Origin: JBKEBQ01 sp047973225
GTDB taxonomy: Bacteria > Bacillota_I > Bacilli_A > Erysipelotrichales > Erysipelotrichaceae
Direction of reading: 5' to 3'
Length of the DNA: 64,000 nucleotides
Assembly: GCA_047973225.1 (NCBI GenBank)
Contig: JBKEBQ010000003.1
Location: forward strand, 1 to 64,000
The notes beneath the pieces were generated by a model that worked only from the letters and a program-made list of their open reading frames with translations, had not been told where the DNA came from and made no database searches. The translations under genes and the position numbers were made by a program. Positions 51,571 through 60,025 of the stretch are shown in pieces. Numbering within the stretch: the stretch's first letter is position 1; each line of letters opens with the position of its first letter.

Positions 51571-51603
51571 ATCCTTATTTTACTATCCTTTGCACAAAAA
51601 GAA

Positions 51604-51627
51604 AAGAACAACCACAAGGCTATTCTT
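51604..51627 (-). terminator. Terminator overlapping the nusG stop
   Basis: Minus strand: 10-bp stem AAGAATAGCC/GGTTGTTCTT (with G-U pairs), loop TTGT, then TTCTTTTT. It ends the rpmG-secE-nusG transcript. Confidence 0.75.
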
Positions 51628-52195
51628 CAATTTCTTCTAACGTTTCTGTGTATTCTTCTCTTTCCAAATCACCATATCCAATTTCTGTCGGCGTTTCTCT
51701 ACCAAACAACATAATGAGTACAACAGCAATCTGTGTTTCATTGTGCAAAGATTCAACAGTTCCTACAGATCCTGAAAAAGGCCCACTCAAAATTTTAACA
51801 TGATCTCCTATTTCAAAATCAATATTTACTTTTTTCTCGCTCATACCCAATCTTCTAAGAATAGAATCAATTTCTGACTCAGCAACTGGGAATGGTTTTG
51901 CTCCACCGCCACTAGAACCGATAAATCCGGTAACTCCTGGTGTATTACGAACCACATACCAAGCTTCATCTGTCATGATCATTTCCACAAATAAATATCC
52001 TGGAAATAAGTTTTTTACCTTCTCGACTTTTTTTGCATTTTTATACTCGATTTCTGTTTCTTCGGCCACGATAATACGAAACATGCACTCTTGCAAGCCC
52101 ATGGAATCTACACGACGCTCTAAGTTTGTTTTTACTTTATTTTCATGACCTGCATACGTATTTACAACATACCATTCTTTTTTTAATTCACTCAT
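51620..52195 (-). CDS. nusG: Transcription termination/antitermination factor NusG
   Basis: A 191-residue NusG. The NGN domain (EWYVVNTYAGHENKVKTNLE, NLFPGYLFVEMIMTDEAWYV) and the C-terminal KOW domain (EIGDHVKILSGPFSGSVGTV) are complete, with a short acidic tail. It links RNA polymerase to the ribosome or promotes pausing. One base after secE. Confidence 0.97.
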   Translation of the reverse strand: MSELKKEWYVVNTYAGHENKVKTNLERRVDSMGLQECMFRIIVAEETEIEYKNAKKVEKVKNLFPGYLFVEMIMTDEAWYVVRNTPGVTGFIGSSGGGAKPFPVAESEIDSILRRLGMSEKKVNIDFEIGDHVKILSGPFSGSVGTVESLHNETQIAVVLIMLFGRETPTEIGYGDLEREEYTETLEEIEE

Positions 52196-52196
52196 C

Positions 52197-52379
52197 TTAT
52201 ATACCTAAAATATCATTTAAGAACCATGCATTAAACATTGTAAAAATCGCAAAGAAAAGTGCAAATATACTCACAAATATAATAACTACCATTACATCTG
52301 TAGCTAGTTTTTTTGGACTTGACCAACGTATTCTTTTAATTTCAGCAATAATCCCTGAAACACTAAACCATTTCAACAT
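52197..52379 (-). CDS. secE: Preprotein translocase subunit SecE
   Basis: A 60-residue single-helix SecE: the amphipathic IIAEIKRIRWSSPKKLATDV then the membrane helix VVIIFVSIFALFFAIFTMF. It clamps SecY. Standard position between rpmG and nusG; AGGAGG before the ATG. Confidence 0.95.
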   Translation of the reverse strand: MLKWFSVSGIIAEIKRIRWSSPKKLATDVMVVIIFVSIFALFFAIFTMFNAWFLNDILGI

Positions 52380-52391
52380 ATCGTATTCCTC

Positions 52392-52541
52392 CTATTTCGT
52401 TTCCTTATGAATTGTGTGCTTTCCACACTTTTTGCAATACTTGCGAATTTCCATTCGCTGCGTTTGTGTTTGCTTATTTTTTTGAGTTGTATAATTTCGT
52501 GATAAGCATTCACTGCATGTTAAGATAACTTTCTCACTCAT
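52392..52541 (-). CDS. rpmG: 50S ribosomal protein L33, zinc-binding form
   Basis: A 49-residue L33: SEKVILTCSECLSRNYTTQK then RMEIRKYCKKCGKHTIHKET. CSEC and CKKC make the zinc site, so this is the C+ form. It lies 12 bases before secE. The start at 52541 is preceded by GAGGTGATGAT. Confidence 0.94.
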   Translation of the reverse strand: MSEKVILTCSECLSRNYTTQKNKQTQTQRMEIRKYCKKCGKHTIHKETK

Positions 52542-52563
52542 ATCATCACCTCATTGCCTTTCT

Positions 52564-52592
52564 ACTTTATCACAATGCCTTTTGTTAGTCAA
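52564..52592 (-). promoter_or_regulatory. Promoter of rpmG-secE-nusG
   Basis: Minus strand: -35 TTGACT (52587-52592), 17-bp spacer, -10 TAAAGT (52564-52569). Confidence 0.7.
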
Positions 52593-52994
52593 TGAATCTT
52601 GATTTGCATTATCGCATTTGCATGGTTCATATGATAATGTCTAAGTATACCAATACTGAAAATGTCTCCATGCAGTTGTATGATTACCATCTATGAAAGA
52701 TGAGGTAATTATGAGAAAGGCAGAACCCCCCTCCTCTCCACCTCAAGTTCTTGAGCTACATTATTTGCATGGCTCCCGTGGTCATGCGACAACACGAAAC
52801 CCATCAATGCAAAATTCACTATTAAACAACCTTTCATTTGCACAAGATTTTATCCAATCTAGCTCCATCAACACTAACACATTTGATAAGGCTGCGTTGT
52901 TCTTGATGTAAAAATTTCATGAAACCTCCACTTTTTTGTATTTGCGTTAATATGATAAAAGCTTCTTACCGGTGCGTCTTTTTATCATCATATC
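52593..52994. other. Gap with insertion-sequence debris
   Basis: About 400 bp between the rpmG promoter and the sigma factor gene. It holds repeat copy B (52630-52723) and then 270 bp without a recognisable gene. In Bacillus nothing separates these genes, so this is an insertion scar. Confidence 0.55.
52630..52723 (+). repeat. 94-bp repeat, copy B (left end of an ISNCY-like element)
   Basis: About 88 percent identical to 19111-19204. The similarity ends where the transposase would begin, so only the end of the element remains here. Confidence 0.75.
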
Positions 52995-53609
52995 TTATAT
53001 CTTATATCTTATATGCTCCCGTATTTTCTTTTTCACTTGATGTAATATATTGTCCACTTTCTTCTCGCTCAACGCGCATGCATGTGCAATTTCTTGGTAG
53101 GAATATCCTAGACACCAAAAATGAAATACTTTCTTACTCAAAAAAGGCATCTCTATAAGTACTTCATTAATTTGCGCATATACATAATCCATATCCATGT
53201 TCCAAACTGGATCATACGCTTTTTCTTGCGATACGATAGTATCTATAAGATAAATTCCCTCTTGATCGTGTATAGCTTGTTCCATGGAAAGTGCGTCGCG
53301 ATTCGCGCGTGCAATATTACTATAAGAATGCCTTAAATAATTATACATAGCACGATCTACAACAACCTTTGTATATGTAGCAAACTTGCTTCCCATATTT
53401 TCTTTATATGTATCAATCGCACCATAAAAAGCGATGAGTCCGATTTGGTACAAATCTTCTATCTCACAGCTGGTTTTTACACTGCGAATATGCCGCCTAG
53501 CGATTGCATACAAAATTCGCTTGTATTTTTTTATCAACAAAAACAATGCATCTTCATCTCCTTGACGATACATATATATGAGCTCATGCTCATCCCTTTC
53601 CTTATTCAC
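52995..53609 (-). CDS. sigH: RNA polymerase sigma-70-family factor, SigH-like
   Basis: A 204-residue sigma factor. Region 2 reads DLYQIGLIAFYGAIDTYKEN then SKFATYTKVVVDRAMYNYLR, and region 4 (about 150-200) has MPFLSKKVFHFWCLGYSYQE then IAHACALSEKKVDNILHQVK. Its position between rlmB and rpmG is that of Bacillus sigH, the early stationary-phase and competence factor. Sequence alone does not settle the regulon. It is the last gene of the cysS operon, five bases after rlmB. Confidence 0.85.
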   Translation of the reverse strand: MNKERDEHELIYMYRQGDEDALFLLIKKYKRILYAIARRHIRSVKTSCEIEDLYQIGLIAFYGAIDTYKENMGSKFATYTKVVVDRAMYNYLRHSYSNIARANRDALSMEQAIHDQEGIYLIDTIVSQEKAYDPVWNMDMDYVYAQINEVLIEMPFLSKKVFHFWCLGYSYQEIAHACALSEKKVDNILHQVKKKIREHIRYKI

Positions 53610-53614
53610 ATTTC

Positions 53615-54337
53615 CTATCTCCTTCGTTTACGATCGATTTCATACATCAGTACAGCGCTTGCCACTGATGCATTTAATGATGATACGCTCCCCCTCATTG
53701 GTAAATATACGAAAAAATCGCATTGCTTACGAACCAATTTTGATATTCCCTTGCCTTCGCTTCCTATCACAAGAACAAGTGGAATTTTATAGTCCGGTTC
53801 ATCATAACACATTGCTTGCGTATCCATATCCGCTCCAACAACCCAATATCCCTTGGCTTTTAATTGTTGTAACGTTTGTGAAAGGTTTACCACCCGACAC
53901 ACCGCAACACGTTCAATTGCCCCTGTCGAGACCTTCGCAACCGTTGCATTTAACTCGACACTTCGATGTTTACCAATGATAACCCCATTGATTCCTAGTG
54001 CATCGCCACTTCGTAAGACAGCTCCTAAATTGTGTGGATCTTCCAACCCATCCAGCAACACAATCAATGGATATTCACTTTGATTATTTTGGATGAGCTC
54101 TTCCATATGCACATAAGCATACGCACTCACCTCCAAAACAATTCCTTGGTGTTTATCACACCCCACCATCTCATCCAAAGCTTTTTTTGACTTTGTCTGC
54201 ACAACCAATTTTTGATTGTGGGCCAACATCATGATTTCTTTATCCCGAAAGGCATCCATGACATTCACCGATATAATGTTTTTTCCTTCTTTTAAACGTT
54301 GCCTAGCAACATTCCTCCCATATATATATTCACTCAT
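53615..54337 (-). CDS. rlmB: 23S rRNA 2'-O-ribose G methyltransferase RlmB
   Basis: A 240-residue SPOUT enzyme. The substrate-binding N-terminal domain (IYGRNVARQRLKEGKNI) precedes the knotted domain with LDGLEDPHNLGAVLRSGDAL, VIGSEGKGISKLVRKQCDFF and LPMRGSVSSLNASVASAVLM. It modifies G2251 (E. coli numbering) in the P loop. Overlaps mrnC by four bases. Confidence 0.95.
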   Translation of the reverse strand: MSEYIYGRNVARQRLKEGKNIISVNVMDAFRDKEIMMLAHNQKLVVQTKSKKALDEMVGCDKHQGIVLEVSAYAYVHMEELIQNNQSEYPLIVLLDGLEDPHNLGAVLRSGDALGINGVIIGKHRSVELNATVAKVSTGAIERVAVCRVVNLSQTLQQLKAKGYWVVGADMDTQAMCYDEPDYKIPLVLVIGSEGKGISKLVRKQCDFFVYLPMRGSVSSLNASVASAVLMYEIDRKRRR

Positions 54338-54717
54338 TTTTCGATTTCTCCTACCACAAGTCTACATAATTTCTCTAAACGCTCTGCTTTTTTTCCAAAA
54401 TATAAATATCCCCACAAAGCTTCAAACCCTGTGGCATTACGATACGTAATGACATCTGTATTTTTTGCAACACTTTGCGTTTTGGCGTTTCGTCCTCGCT
54501 TCACAATCCCAATTTCTGTTTCCGTCAAAAAATGATTATCCATTAAAAATTTCAAACTTTTCGCTTGTGCCTTTGCGCTTACATACAGCACACTTCGCTC
54601 TTGTAATATCTTAGGTTTTTGATACCCTTGCTGAATCAAATGCTCACGAATTTGCAGGGCGTATACAGCATCCCCCATATACGCTAAAGTCGTTCCGTTG
54701 AGTACCTCATACTGCAT
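54334..54717 (-). CDS. mrnC: Mini-ribonuclease III
   Basis: A 127-residue RNase III-like catalytic domain without an RNA-binding domain (LAYMGDAVYALQIREHLI, YVSAKAQAKSLKFL, NATGFEALWGYLYFGKKAER). It matures 23S rRNA ends. The ATG overlaps the cysS stop codon by one base. Confidence 0.94.
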   Translation of the reverse strand: MQYEVLNGTTLAYMGDAVYALQIREHLIQQGYQKPKILQERSVLYVSAKAQAKSLKFLMDNHFLTETEIGIVKRGRNAKTQSVAKNTDVITYRNATGFEALWGYLYFGKKAERLEKLCRLVVGEIEK

Positions 54718-56057
54718 TAGATAAGTCCTCGCTTTTGTAGCTTCAAGCGATAACGATCAGCGCGTTCAAAATCTTTTTCTTGCTTCGCCACTTGCCACTT
54801 ATTAAATAACGCTCGCTCACTCTTGCCTAACTCGATGAGCATATCCTTTGTATCAATTCCTAAAATATAGAGCATCTTCACTATCGTTTGTACATAGGCA
54901 CACAACGCTTCTACATCCAACTTCCGCTCCCGCAACAAGCGATTCAATTGTTTGTTGGTTTCAAACATATGCATGAATGCATTGGGCGTATTCATATCCT
55001 CTTGCATCGCTGCAAGAAACTTAGCGTATTCTGCTTCTATCAACGTTCCTTTTGTTTTGTAGTTTTCAAGTGCAAGGATTAAACTTGCTTGGCGTAAACT
55101 TGTTTCTATCTTTTGCAGTTCTTTCTTTGATGATGCAATCACTTCTTCATTAATATTTAATGGCGCACGATAATGTGTCGATAATAAAATCCAGCGCAAC
55201 AAATTCCCCCCAATGTGCGTAATCATGTCATTCGCCCAAACCACATTTCCTAATGATTTTGACATCTTCATTCCATCCATATTCACCATTCCATTATGAA
55301 CCCAATAGTTTGCAAGATGATTATGATTGTGCGCACATCCTTGCGCAATTTCATTTTCATGATGCGGAAACTTCAAATCCAAGCCTCCCCCATGTATATC
55401 AATGTTTGATTGTGCAAATTCCTGTTGAATCATGACAACACATTCCGTATGCCAGCCAGGTCTTCCCTTGCCCCATGGCGATTGCCACCTGATTCCTTCT
55501 TTGGTTTTTTTCCATAATGTGAAATCCAGCGGATTTTCTTTTTTGGTATTTTCATCAATGCGTGCCCCGACCATTAGATCTTCAATTTTTTGTTTGGACA
55601 ATTGTCCATACTGCTCGCTTTTGGAAACTCGAAAATAGATATCACCATCTGCTTCATAAGCGTAGTCCTCATGAACTAAATCTTCAATAAAAGAAATGAT
55701 AGCATCCATACTTTCTGTAACTTTTGGTGTTCTATCCGGTATATCAGCACATAATGCATTGCGAACTTCATTGTACGCATGAATAAACTTTCCGCTTACT
55801 TCTTTTTCACTCAATGCTTGTTGTTGCGCTTTCTGGATAATCTTGTCGTCAACATCTGTAAAATTCGATATATATTTCACCCTGTACCCACACGCCTCTA
55901 ATGTTTTTTTTAAGGTGTCAAACACAACAATAGGGCGGACATTACCTACGTGTGGATAATTATATACGGTTGGACCACACACATACATGCTCACTTCGTT
56001 TTTTTTAATTGGTACAAACGTCTCCAATTGATTGGTTAATGAATTAAACAGCTTCAT
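54717..56057 (-). CDS. cysS: Cysteinyl-tRNA synthetase
   Basis: A 446-residue class I synthetase. HIGH is YNYPHVGNVRPIVVF, the zinc and cysteine site uses CGPT, WHTECVVM and FPHHENEIAQG, and KMSKS is MDGMKMSKSLGNVVWAN. Length is normal. It heads the cysS-mrnC-rlmB-sigH operon and sits behind a T-box leader, so it should be induced by uncharged tRNA-Cys. No cysE precedes it. Confidence 0.97.
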   Translation of the reverse strand: MKLFNSLTNQLETFVPIKKNEVSMYVCGPTVYNYPHVGNVRPIVVFDTLKKTLEACGYRVKYISNFTDVDDKIIQKAQQQALSEKEVSGKFIHAYNEVRNALCADIPDRTPKVTESMDAIISFIEDLVHEDYAYEADGDIYFRVSKSEQYGQLSKQKIEDLMVGARIDENTKKENPLDFTLWKKTKEGIRWQSPWGKGRPGWHTECVVMIQQEFAQSNIDIHGGGLDLKFPHHENEIAQGCAHNHNHLANYWVHNGMVNMDGMKMSKSLGNVVWANDMITHIGGNLLRWILLSTHYRAPLNINEEVIASSKKELQKIETSLRQASLILALENYKTKGTLIEAEYAKFLAAMQEDMNTPNAFMHMFETNKQLNRLLRERKLDVEALCAYVQTIVKMLYILGIDTKDMLIELGKSERALFNKWQVAKQEKDFERADRYRLKLQKRGLI

Positions 56058-56262
56058 ACTTCCTCCTTATAAAAAAACACCTCTATTGCGATAGAGGCGT
56101 TTAAACGCGATTCACTCTATTTGAATCTTTTGCTTGTTATATAACGCCAACAACGCTTTATCTCAAAAGATGCAACTGTATACGCCTATTAAGTTTTTCC
56201 ACCAACCAAACTCTCTCTTTGCATATTTGTATACTTCTTTTCTCTGTCTTCGATAATATTCA
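56058..56262 (-). promoter_or_regulatory. T-box leader of cysS with unusual antiterminator bulge
   Basis: Minus strand: Stem I has the AGAGAG and GGTTGGTGGAAAA distal-loop signatures and a TGC cysteine specifier at 56172-56174. The antiterminator can form from ATAGAG/CTCTAT and GCGT/ACGC, competing with the terminator. The T-box sequence, however, reads AGAGTGAATCGCG (56106-56118) instead of AGGGTGGNACCGCG, so the UGGN that should pair with the tRNA end is lost. Confidence 0.75.
56078..56099 (-). terminator. T-box terminator of cysS
   Basis: Minus strand: 9-bp stem CGCCTCTAT/ATAGAGGTG (one G-U), loop CGCA, followed by seven T. Confidence 0.88.
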
Positions 56263-56269
56263 CATTTTT

Positions 56270-56299
56270 ATTATACTATTATTTGCGTTTTATATACAA
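56270..56299 (-). promoter_or_regulatory. Promoter of the cysS operon
   Basis: Minus strand: -35 TTGTAT (56294-56299), 18-bp spacer, -10 TATAAT (56270-56275), just before the T-box leader. Confidence 0.7.
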
Positions 56300-56358
56300 G
56301 TATATTTTTTTGCAAACATGAAGAAAATCGCAATTTGATTTTTACTATTTATTTTATG

Positions 56359-57963
56359 TTATCGATGTAATTTGAATGTTTTCGGTGCTAATCGATAAAT
56401 CAAAACGGACCCTATACACAAATATGCTATAAAAAACAAAATCAAACTACTTACAAGCAGGGAAATCGAAACCCCACCCACAATTAAGAACCAGGTTATG
56501 GTAAACGTGAAGATATTAGCGACACGATAACCAATTCCTTTTTCTTGCATTTCAATGTTATAAGGCTGTAGTAAGTAGTATAAAACAAGGGAATGAATAC
56601 AAAAAATTAAATTCATCAATAACACCGCAACAAACGTTGCCAAATACAAAAGAAAAGAAGCTTCATAATTTGAAAGCACCATGATAAAGACAACCCCAAA
56701 AGCCATTATACTACCAGGCACAAGATGATACAGTACCAACGTTTTTAAACGCAACAAGAAATTGTTTAATAAATACTCAGGTTTACGATAAAATCGATAT
56801 GTGAGCATGCTGCTGTCGCAATTAAAAAACATCGCAGCGCATAGTCTTGCGCCTCGATTAACATAATATGCTGCGTATAAAAAATATGCCAAGCCTTGAT
56901 CCATCAATACATGAATTTCTGCTTTTAACTCAGGAATGGTTGTAATAACGATACCAAAAACAATAAAAACAAGCGCAATCATGCATGAAATACGATAGAT
57001 TGGTTTTCGCAAATGACGGCGATGCCGCATAAAAAATAACTTATTAAAGAGACCAAAACCAGTATCGCCACTTCTTTTATCATCCTTTTGAACAGTGGTA
57101 TCTATAACAATGGATTTCTTATTCACACTTTTTTGCGCATCTTCCCATACCCCAACCTGTATTTGACAGGCATGGCGCATAATTGCATACAAATCACAGG
57201 TTTTAAACTTGTTGTTATACAACCAATAAGAAAAATATAACACTATACAAGCAGCAATAAAACAACCATATAACGGAATCTCAATGTGCACTTGAAAAAA
57301 CAATGCTATTAAAATCAACCCACCAAGTACCAAAGATATTATAAAGTGAAAATAATGCCTATGAAAAAATAACTTTTGCACATAATATATAATGTTGATT
57401 TGCGAAAAGAACCAACAAAATGAGCCACGTAAAAACATCAGTATAAAAACTTCAAGCAATGTAATACAATTAAACGCAACAAAAAAAAGCAGGCAAGCCA
57501 CTAATCCTAGTGATGTTTTAATAGCTTCTTTCACATATAAAAGTGTTGCCATCCTTCTCGCTTCCATACGAAAACTTTCAAGTAAATACATTCCTTCATA
57601 TGCATCATCGGGTAAAAAATGATTAAAACAAATAGGACTCAAAATACACGATACAACAATAAAAATCAATATCATATAGGAATGAAAGTAAGCTAAATTT
57701 AAATCTTGAAAATGCAGAGGTTTATTTATGATACGTAAGGGAATCCAATAAAAAATGATCATATAAAACAAAAATTCGAATATAATTTTTACGCTACGAA
57801 ACATCCAAGAAAAGCCAAAAGCAAATACTTTCACTACTGTATCACCTCGCATTTTTTTAGGGATAAAATTTTTTATACCTATGGTATTTTCTAAACGATG
57901 TAACCATCTATTAAAACGTAACGTCGATTCAAAATGTATCAATATAAGCATATCCTTAAACAT
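56359..57963 (-). CDS. ABC-2-type membrane protein, partner of the 57956-58663 ATPase
   Basis: A 534-residue polytopic protein with about 11 hydrophobic segments and a soluble loop near 250-300. No binding-site motif can be read. Its start (MFKDMLILIHFESTLRFNRW) overlaps the ATPase stop codon, with AGGA five bases before the ATG. Pairing with an exporter-type ATPase suggests a large ABC-2 permease that exports an unknown compound. An ATG at 57975 is less well placed. Confidence 0.8.
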   Translation of the reverse strand: MFKDMLILIHFESTLRFNRWLHRLENTIGIKNFIPKKMRGDTVVKVFAFGFSWMFRSVKIIFEFLFYMIIFYWIPLRIINKPLHFQDLNLAYFHSYMILIFIVVSCILSPICFNHFLPDDAYEGMYLLESFRMEARRMATLLYVKEAIKTSLGLVACLLFFVAFNCITLLEVFILMFLRGSFCWFFSQINIIYYVQKLFFHRHYFHFIISLVLGGLILIALFFQVHIEIPLYGCFIAACIVLYFSYWLYNNKFKTCDLYAIMRHACQIQVGVWEDAQKSVNKKSIVIDTTVQKDDKRSGDTGFGLFNKLFFMRHRRHLRKPIYRISCMIALVFIVFGIVITTIPELKAEIHVLMDQGLAYFLYAAYYVNRGARLCAAMFFNCDSSMLTYRFYRKPEYLLNNFLLRLKTLVLYHLVPGSIMAFGVVFIMVLSNYEASFLLYLATFVAVLLMNLIFCIHSLVLYYLLQPYNIEMQEKGIGYRVANIFTFTITWFLIVGGVSISLLVSSLILFFIAYLCIGSVLIYRLAPKTFKLHR

Positions 57964-58663
57964 AATCATCCTCACTCAACAAACGAATGACTTCGTTTTT
58001 CACATCTTCTAACGTCTTTCCACTACGACTCACCGCTTGTAAATAACCCTTGCTTAAGACTAAAATTTCGTCACATAAGTCAAGTGCTAACTCCATGATG
58101 TGCGTGGAAAAAATGATAATATGTTCTTTTTTTATACCCTTCAACAATTGTTTCATCTGTTCTGCCATAACAATATCGAACGAAGTAAGTGGCTCATCCA
58201 ACAAAAGAATAGCTGGATTTGTGATGATATTCGCCAATATTTGCATTTTACTTTTCATCCCATGAGAATAATTTTTCATCAAAACATCTCGATCTGCAAC
58301 ATCTATATTCAAAAAATTAAATTGTTCATCAATATATTCTTTTGATACTTCAAGCTTATGTATGTCTAATAAAAACTTTAAAAATTCTCTTCCTGTAAGA
58401 AAATCTGGAACAACCGGTGTGGAAATTACATAACCCACATCCTCTTGACGTAAACGTTTTCTAATGGTGTTTCCATCATCTAAAGAAATATGCATTGTTG
58501 TTGCCTTTAAATCTGAGGAAATGCAATTAAAAAATGTCGTTTTCCCAGCACCATTCCTGCCCAACAGTGCATATATTTTTCCCGATTCAAATGTGTAATC
58601 AATTCCCTTTAGCACGACCTTTTGATCGAATTCCATAGATAAATCGTCAATTTTAAGTTTCAT
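57956..58663 (-). CDS. ABC transporter ATP-binding protein
   Basis: A 235-residue ATPase. Walker A YALLGRNGAGKTTFFNCISS, Q loop YVISTPVVPDFLTGREFLKF, a diverged signature NYSHGMKSKMQILANIITNP, Walker B ILLLDEPLTSFDIVMAEQM, H loop IIIFSTHIMELALDLCDEI. The signature YSHGMKSK is typical of ABC-2 exporters. The ATG at 58663 is six bases from GAGGG; the one at 58684 has no site. Confidence 0.88.
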   Translation of the reverse strand: MKLKIDDLSMEFDQKVVLKGIDYTFESGKIYALLGRNGAGKTTFFNCISSDLKATTMHISLDDGNTIRKRLRQEDVGYVISTPVVPDFLTGREFLKFLLDIHKLEVSKEYIDEQFNFLNIDVADRDVLMKNYSHGMKSKMQILANIITNPAILLLDEPLTSFDIVMAEQMKQLLKGIKKEHIIIFSTHIMELALDLCDEILVLSKGYLQAVSRSGKTLEDVKNEVIRLLSEDDYV

Positions 58664-58732
58664 AGAATACCCTCTTTTCTTCATGTTATATCTTCTTTAC
58701 CATTATACTATTTTCGTACTGTATTAGCACTA

Positions 58733-58771
58733 AAAAAAGTCGCTCACCAACATGTTGGGTTCGACTTTTTT
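58733..58771. terminator. Terminator after gap
   Basis: AAAAAAGTCG pairs with CGACTTTTTT, with an inner CCAACATGTTGG palindrome. Works on either strand; on the minus strand it ends gap. Confidence 0.8.
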
Positions 58772-58790
58772 ATCCTTAATATATTTTAAA

Positions 58791-59804
58791 TTAAGCTAAT
58801 TCTGAGAAATACTTAATTGTTCTTACCATTTGGCAAGTGTATGAGTTTTCATTATCATACCAAGAAACAACTTGAACTTGCGTATCACCGTTTGGTAATG
58901 GTGTTGCCATTGTTTGTGTTGCATCGAATAATGATCCAAATTTACATCCAACAATGTCACTAGATACTAGTGGTTCTTCTGTATATCCATAGGATTCATT
59001 TGCTGTTGCTTTCATTGAGGCATTCACTTGTTCAGCACTTACACTACCCTTAACAACTGCAACAAGAATTGTCAATGAACCTGTAGGCACTGGAACACGT
59101 TGTGCAGATCCGATTAATTTTCCATTTAACTCAGGAATAACCAATCCAATTGCTTTTGCAGCTCCTGTTGAGTTAGGAACAATGTTCACAGCTGCAGCTC
59201 TCGCTCTTCTTAAATCGCCTTTTCTTTGCGGTCCATCTAATGTCATTTGATCACCTGTATAAGCGTGAACCGTTGTCATAATACCGCTTTGAATTTCAGA
59301 CAATTTGTTTAATGTGTCAGCCATTGGTGCTAAACAGTTTGTTGTACATGATGCAGCAGAGATAATTGTATCATCCGCTTTTAAGATATCATGGTTTACA
59401 TTGTAAACAACTGTTGGCAAGTCTGTTCCTGCTGGTGCAGAAATAACCACTTTTCTAGCTCCTGCCTTGATATGCGCACTTGCTTTTTCTTTAGAAGTAA
59501 AGAATCCCGTACATTCAAGTACTACATCTACACCCAATTCTTTCCAAGGTAATTCTTCTGGATTTGCGTGTGCATAAATTTTAATTTCTTTCCCGTCTAC
59601 CGTAATCGAATCATCTCCATGAGATACTTTGTCTGCTAACGCATATGTTCCTTGTGCAGAATCATATTTCAATAAATGCGCTAACATTCTAGGATCTGTC
59701 AAATCATTGATCGCTACTACTTCATAACCCTCTGCCCCAAACATTTGTCTGAAAGCAAGACGTCCAATACGTCCAAAACCATTAATTGCAACTTTTACAG
59801 CCAT
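58791..59804 (-). CDS. gap: Glyceraldehyde-3-phosphate dehydrogenase
   Basis: A 337-residue NAD-dependent glycolytic enzyme. The Rossmann loop is INGFGRIGRLAFRQM, the catalytic Cys is in SAASCTTNCLAPM (about residue 155), and the catalytic His lies in TTVHAYTGDQMTLDG. The C-terminal VVSWYDNENSYTCQMVRTIK is conserved. A single gene with its own consensus promoter and terminator; no pgk or tpi follows. Confidence 0.97.
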   Translation of the reverse strand: MAVKVAINGFGRIGRLAFRQMFGAEGYEVVAINDLTDPRMLAHLLKYDSAQGTYALADKVSHGDDSITVDGKEIKIYAHANPEELPWKELGVDVVLECTGFFTSKEKASAHIKAGARKVVISAPAGTDLPTVVYNVNHDILKADDTIISAASCTTNCLAPMADTLNKLSEIQSGIMTTVHAYTGDQMTLDGPQRKGDLRRARAAAVNIVPNSTGAAKAIGLVIPELNGKLIGSAQRVPVPTGSLTILVAVVKGSVSAEQVNASMKATANESYGYTEEPLVSSDIVGCKFGSLFDATQTMATPLPNGDTQVQVVSWYDNENSYTCQMVRTIKYFSELA

Positions 59805-59831
59805 GTTAAAAGTCCTCCTTCTTACTAATAA

Positions 59832-59860
59832 ATTATATGATTATCACCTTTCAATGTCAA
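59832..59860 (-). promoter_or_regulatory. Promoter of gap
   Basis: Minus strand: perfect consensus TTGACA (59855-59860), 17-bp spacer, TATAAT (59832-59837). Expected to be very strong. Confidence 0.9.
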
Positions 59861-59980
59861 CGAATAAAACCCAAAAAACAAATATTTGTGAAAATAATAA
59901 CTTTTAGAGGAATGAGATACTTACCGCTTTCGATTATGACCACTTCGTTATATTTACGCTACCGTAAGAAAAATAAAAAT

Positions 59981-60002
59981 AGAGACTACATCAGTAGCCT
60001 CT
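59981..60002 (-). terminator. Terminator after the PTS operon
   Basis: Minus strand: 9-bp stem AGAGGCTAC/GTAGTCTCT (one G-U), loop TGAT, then ATTTTTATTTTT. Confidence 0.8.
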
Positions 60003-60025
60003 ATGAAGGGAAAATCATTTTTTAT

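Noticed and set aside
52693..52911. 72-codon plus-strand open frame in the gap after the sigma factor gene
   Set aside because: Begins inside the insertion-sequence repeat and shows no similarity to the transposase; codon use is unlike that of the genome.
52954..52987. Terminator hairpin after sigH
   Set aside because: GATAAAA/TTTTATC arms are weak and AT-rich with mismatches near the base of the loop; not enough to call.
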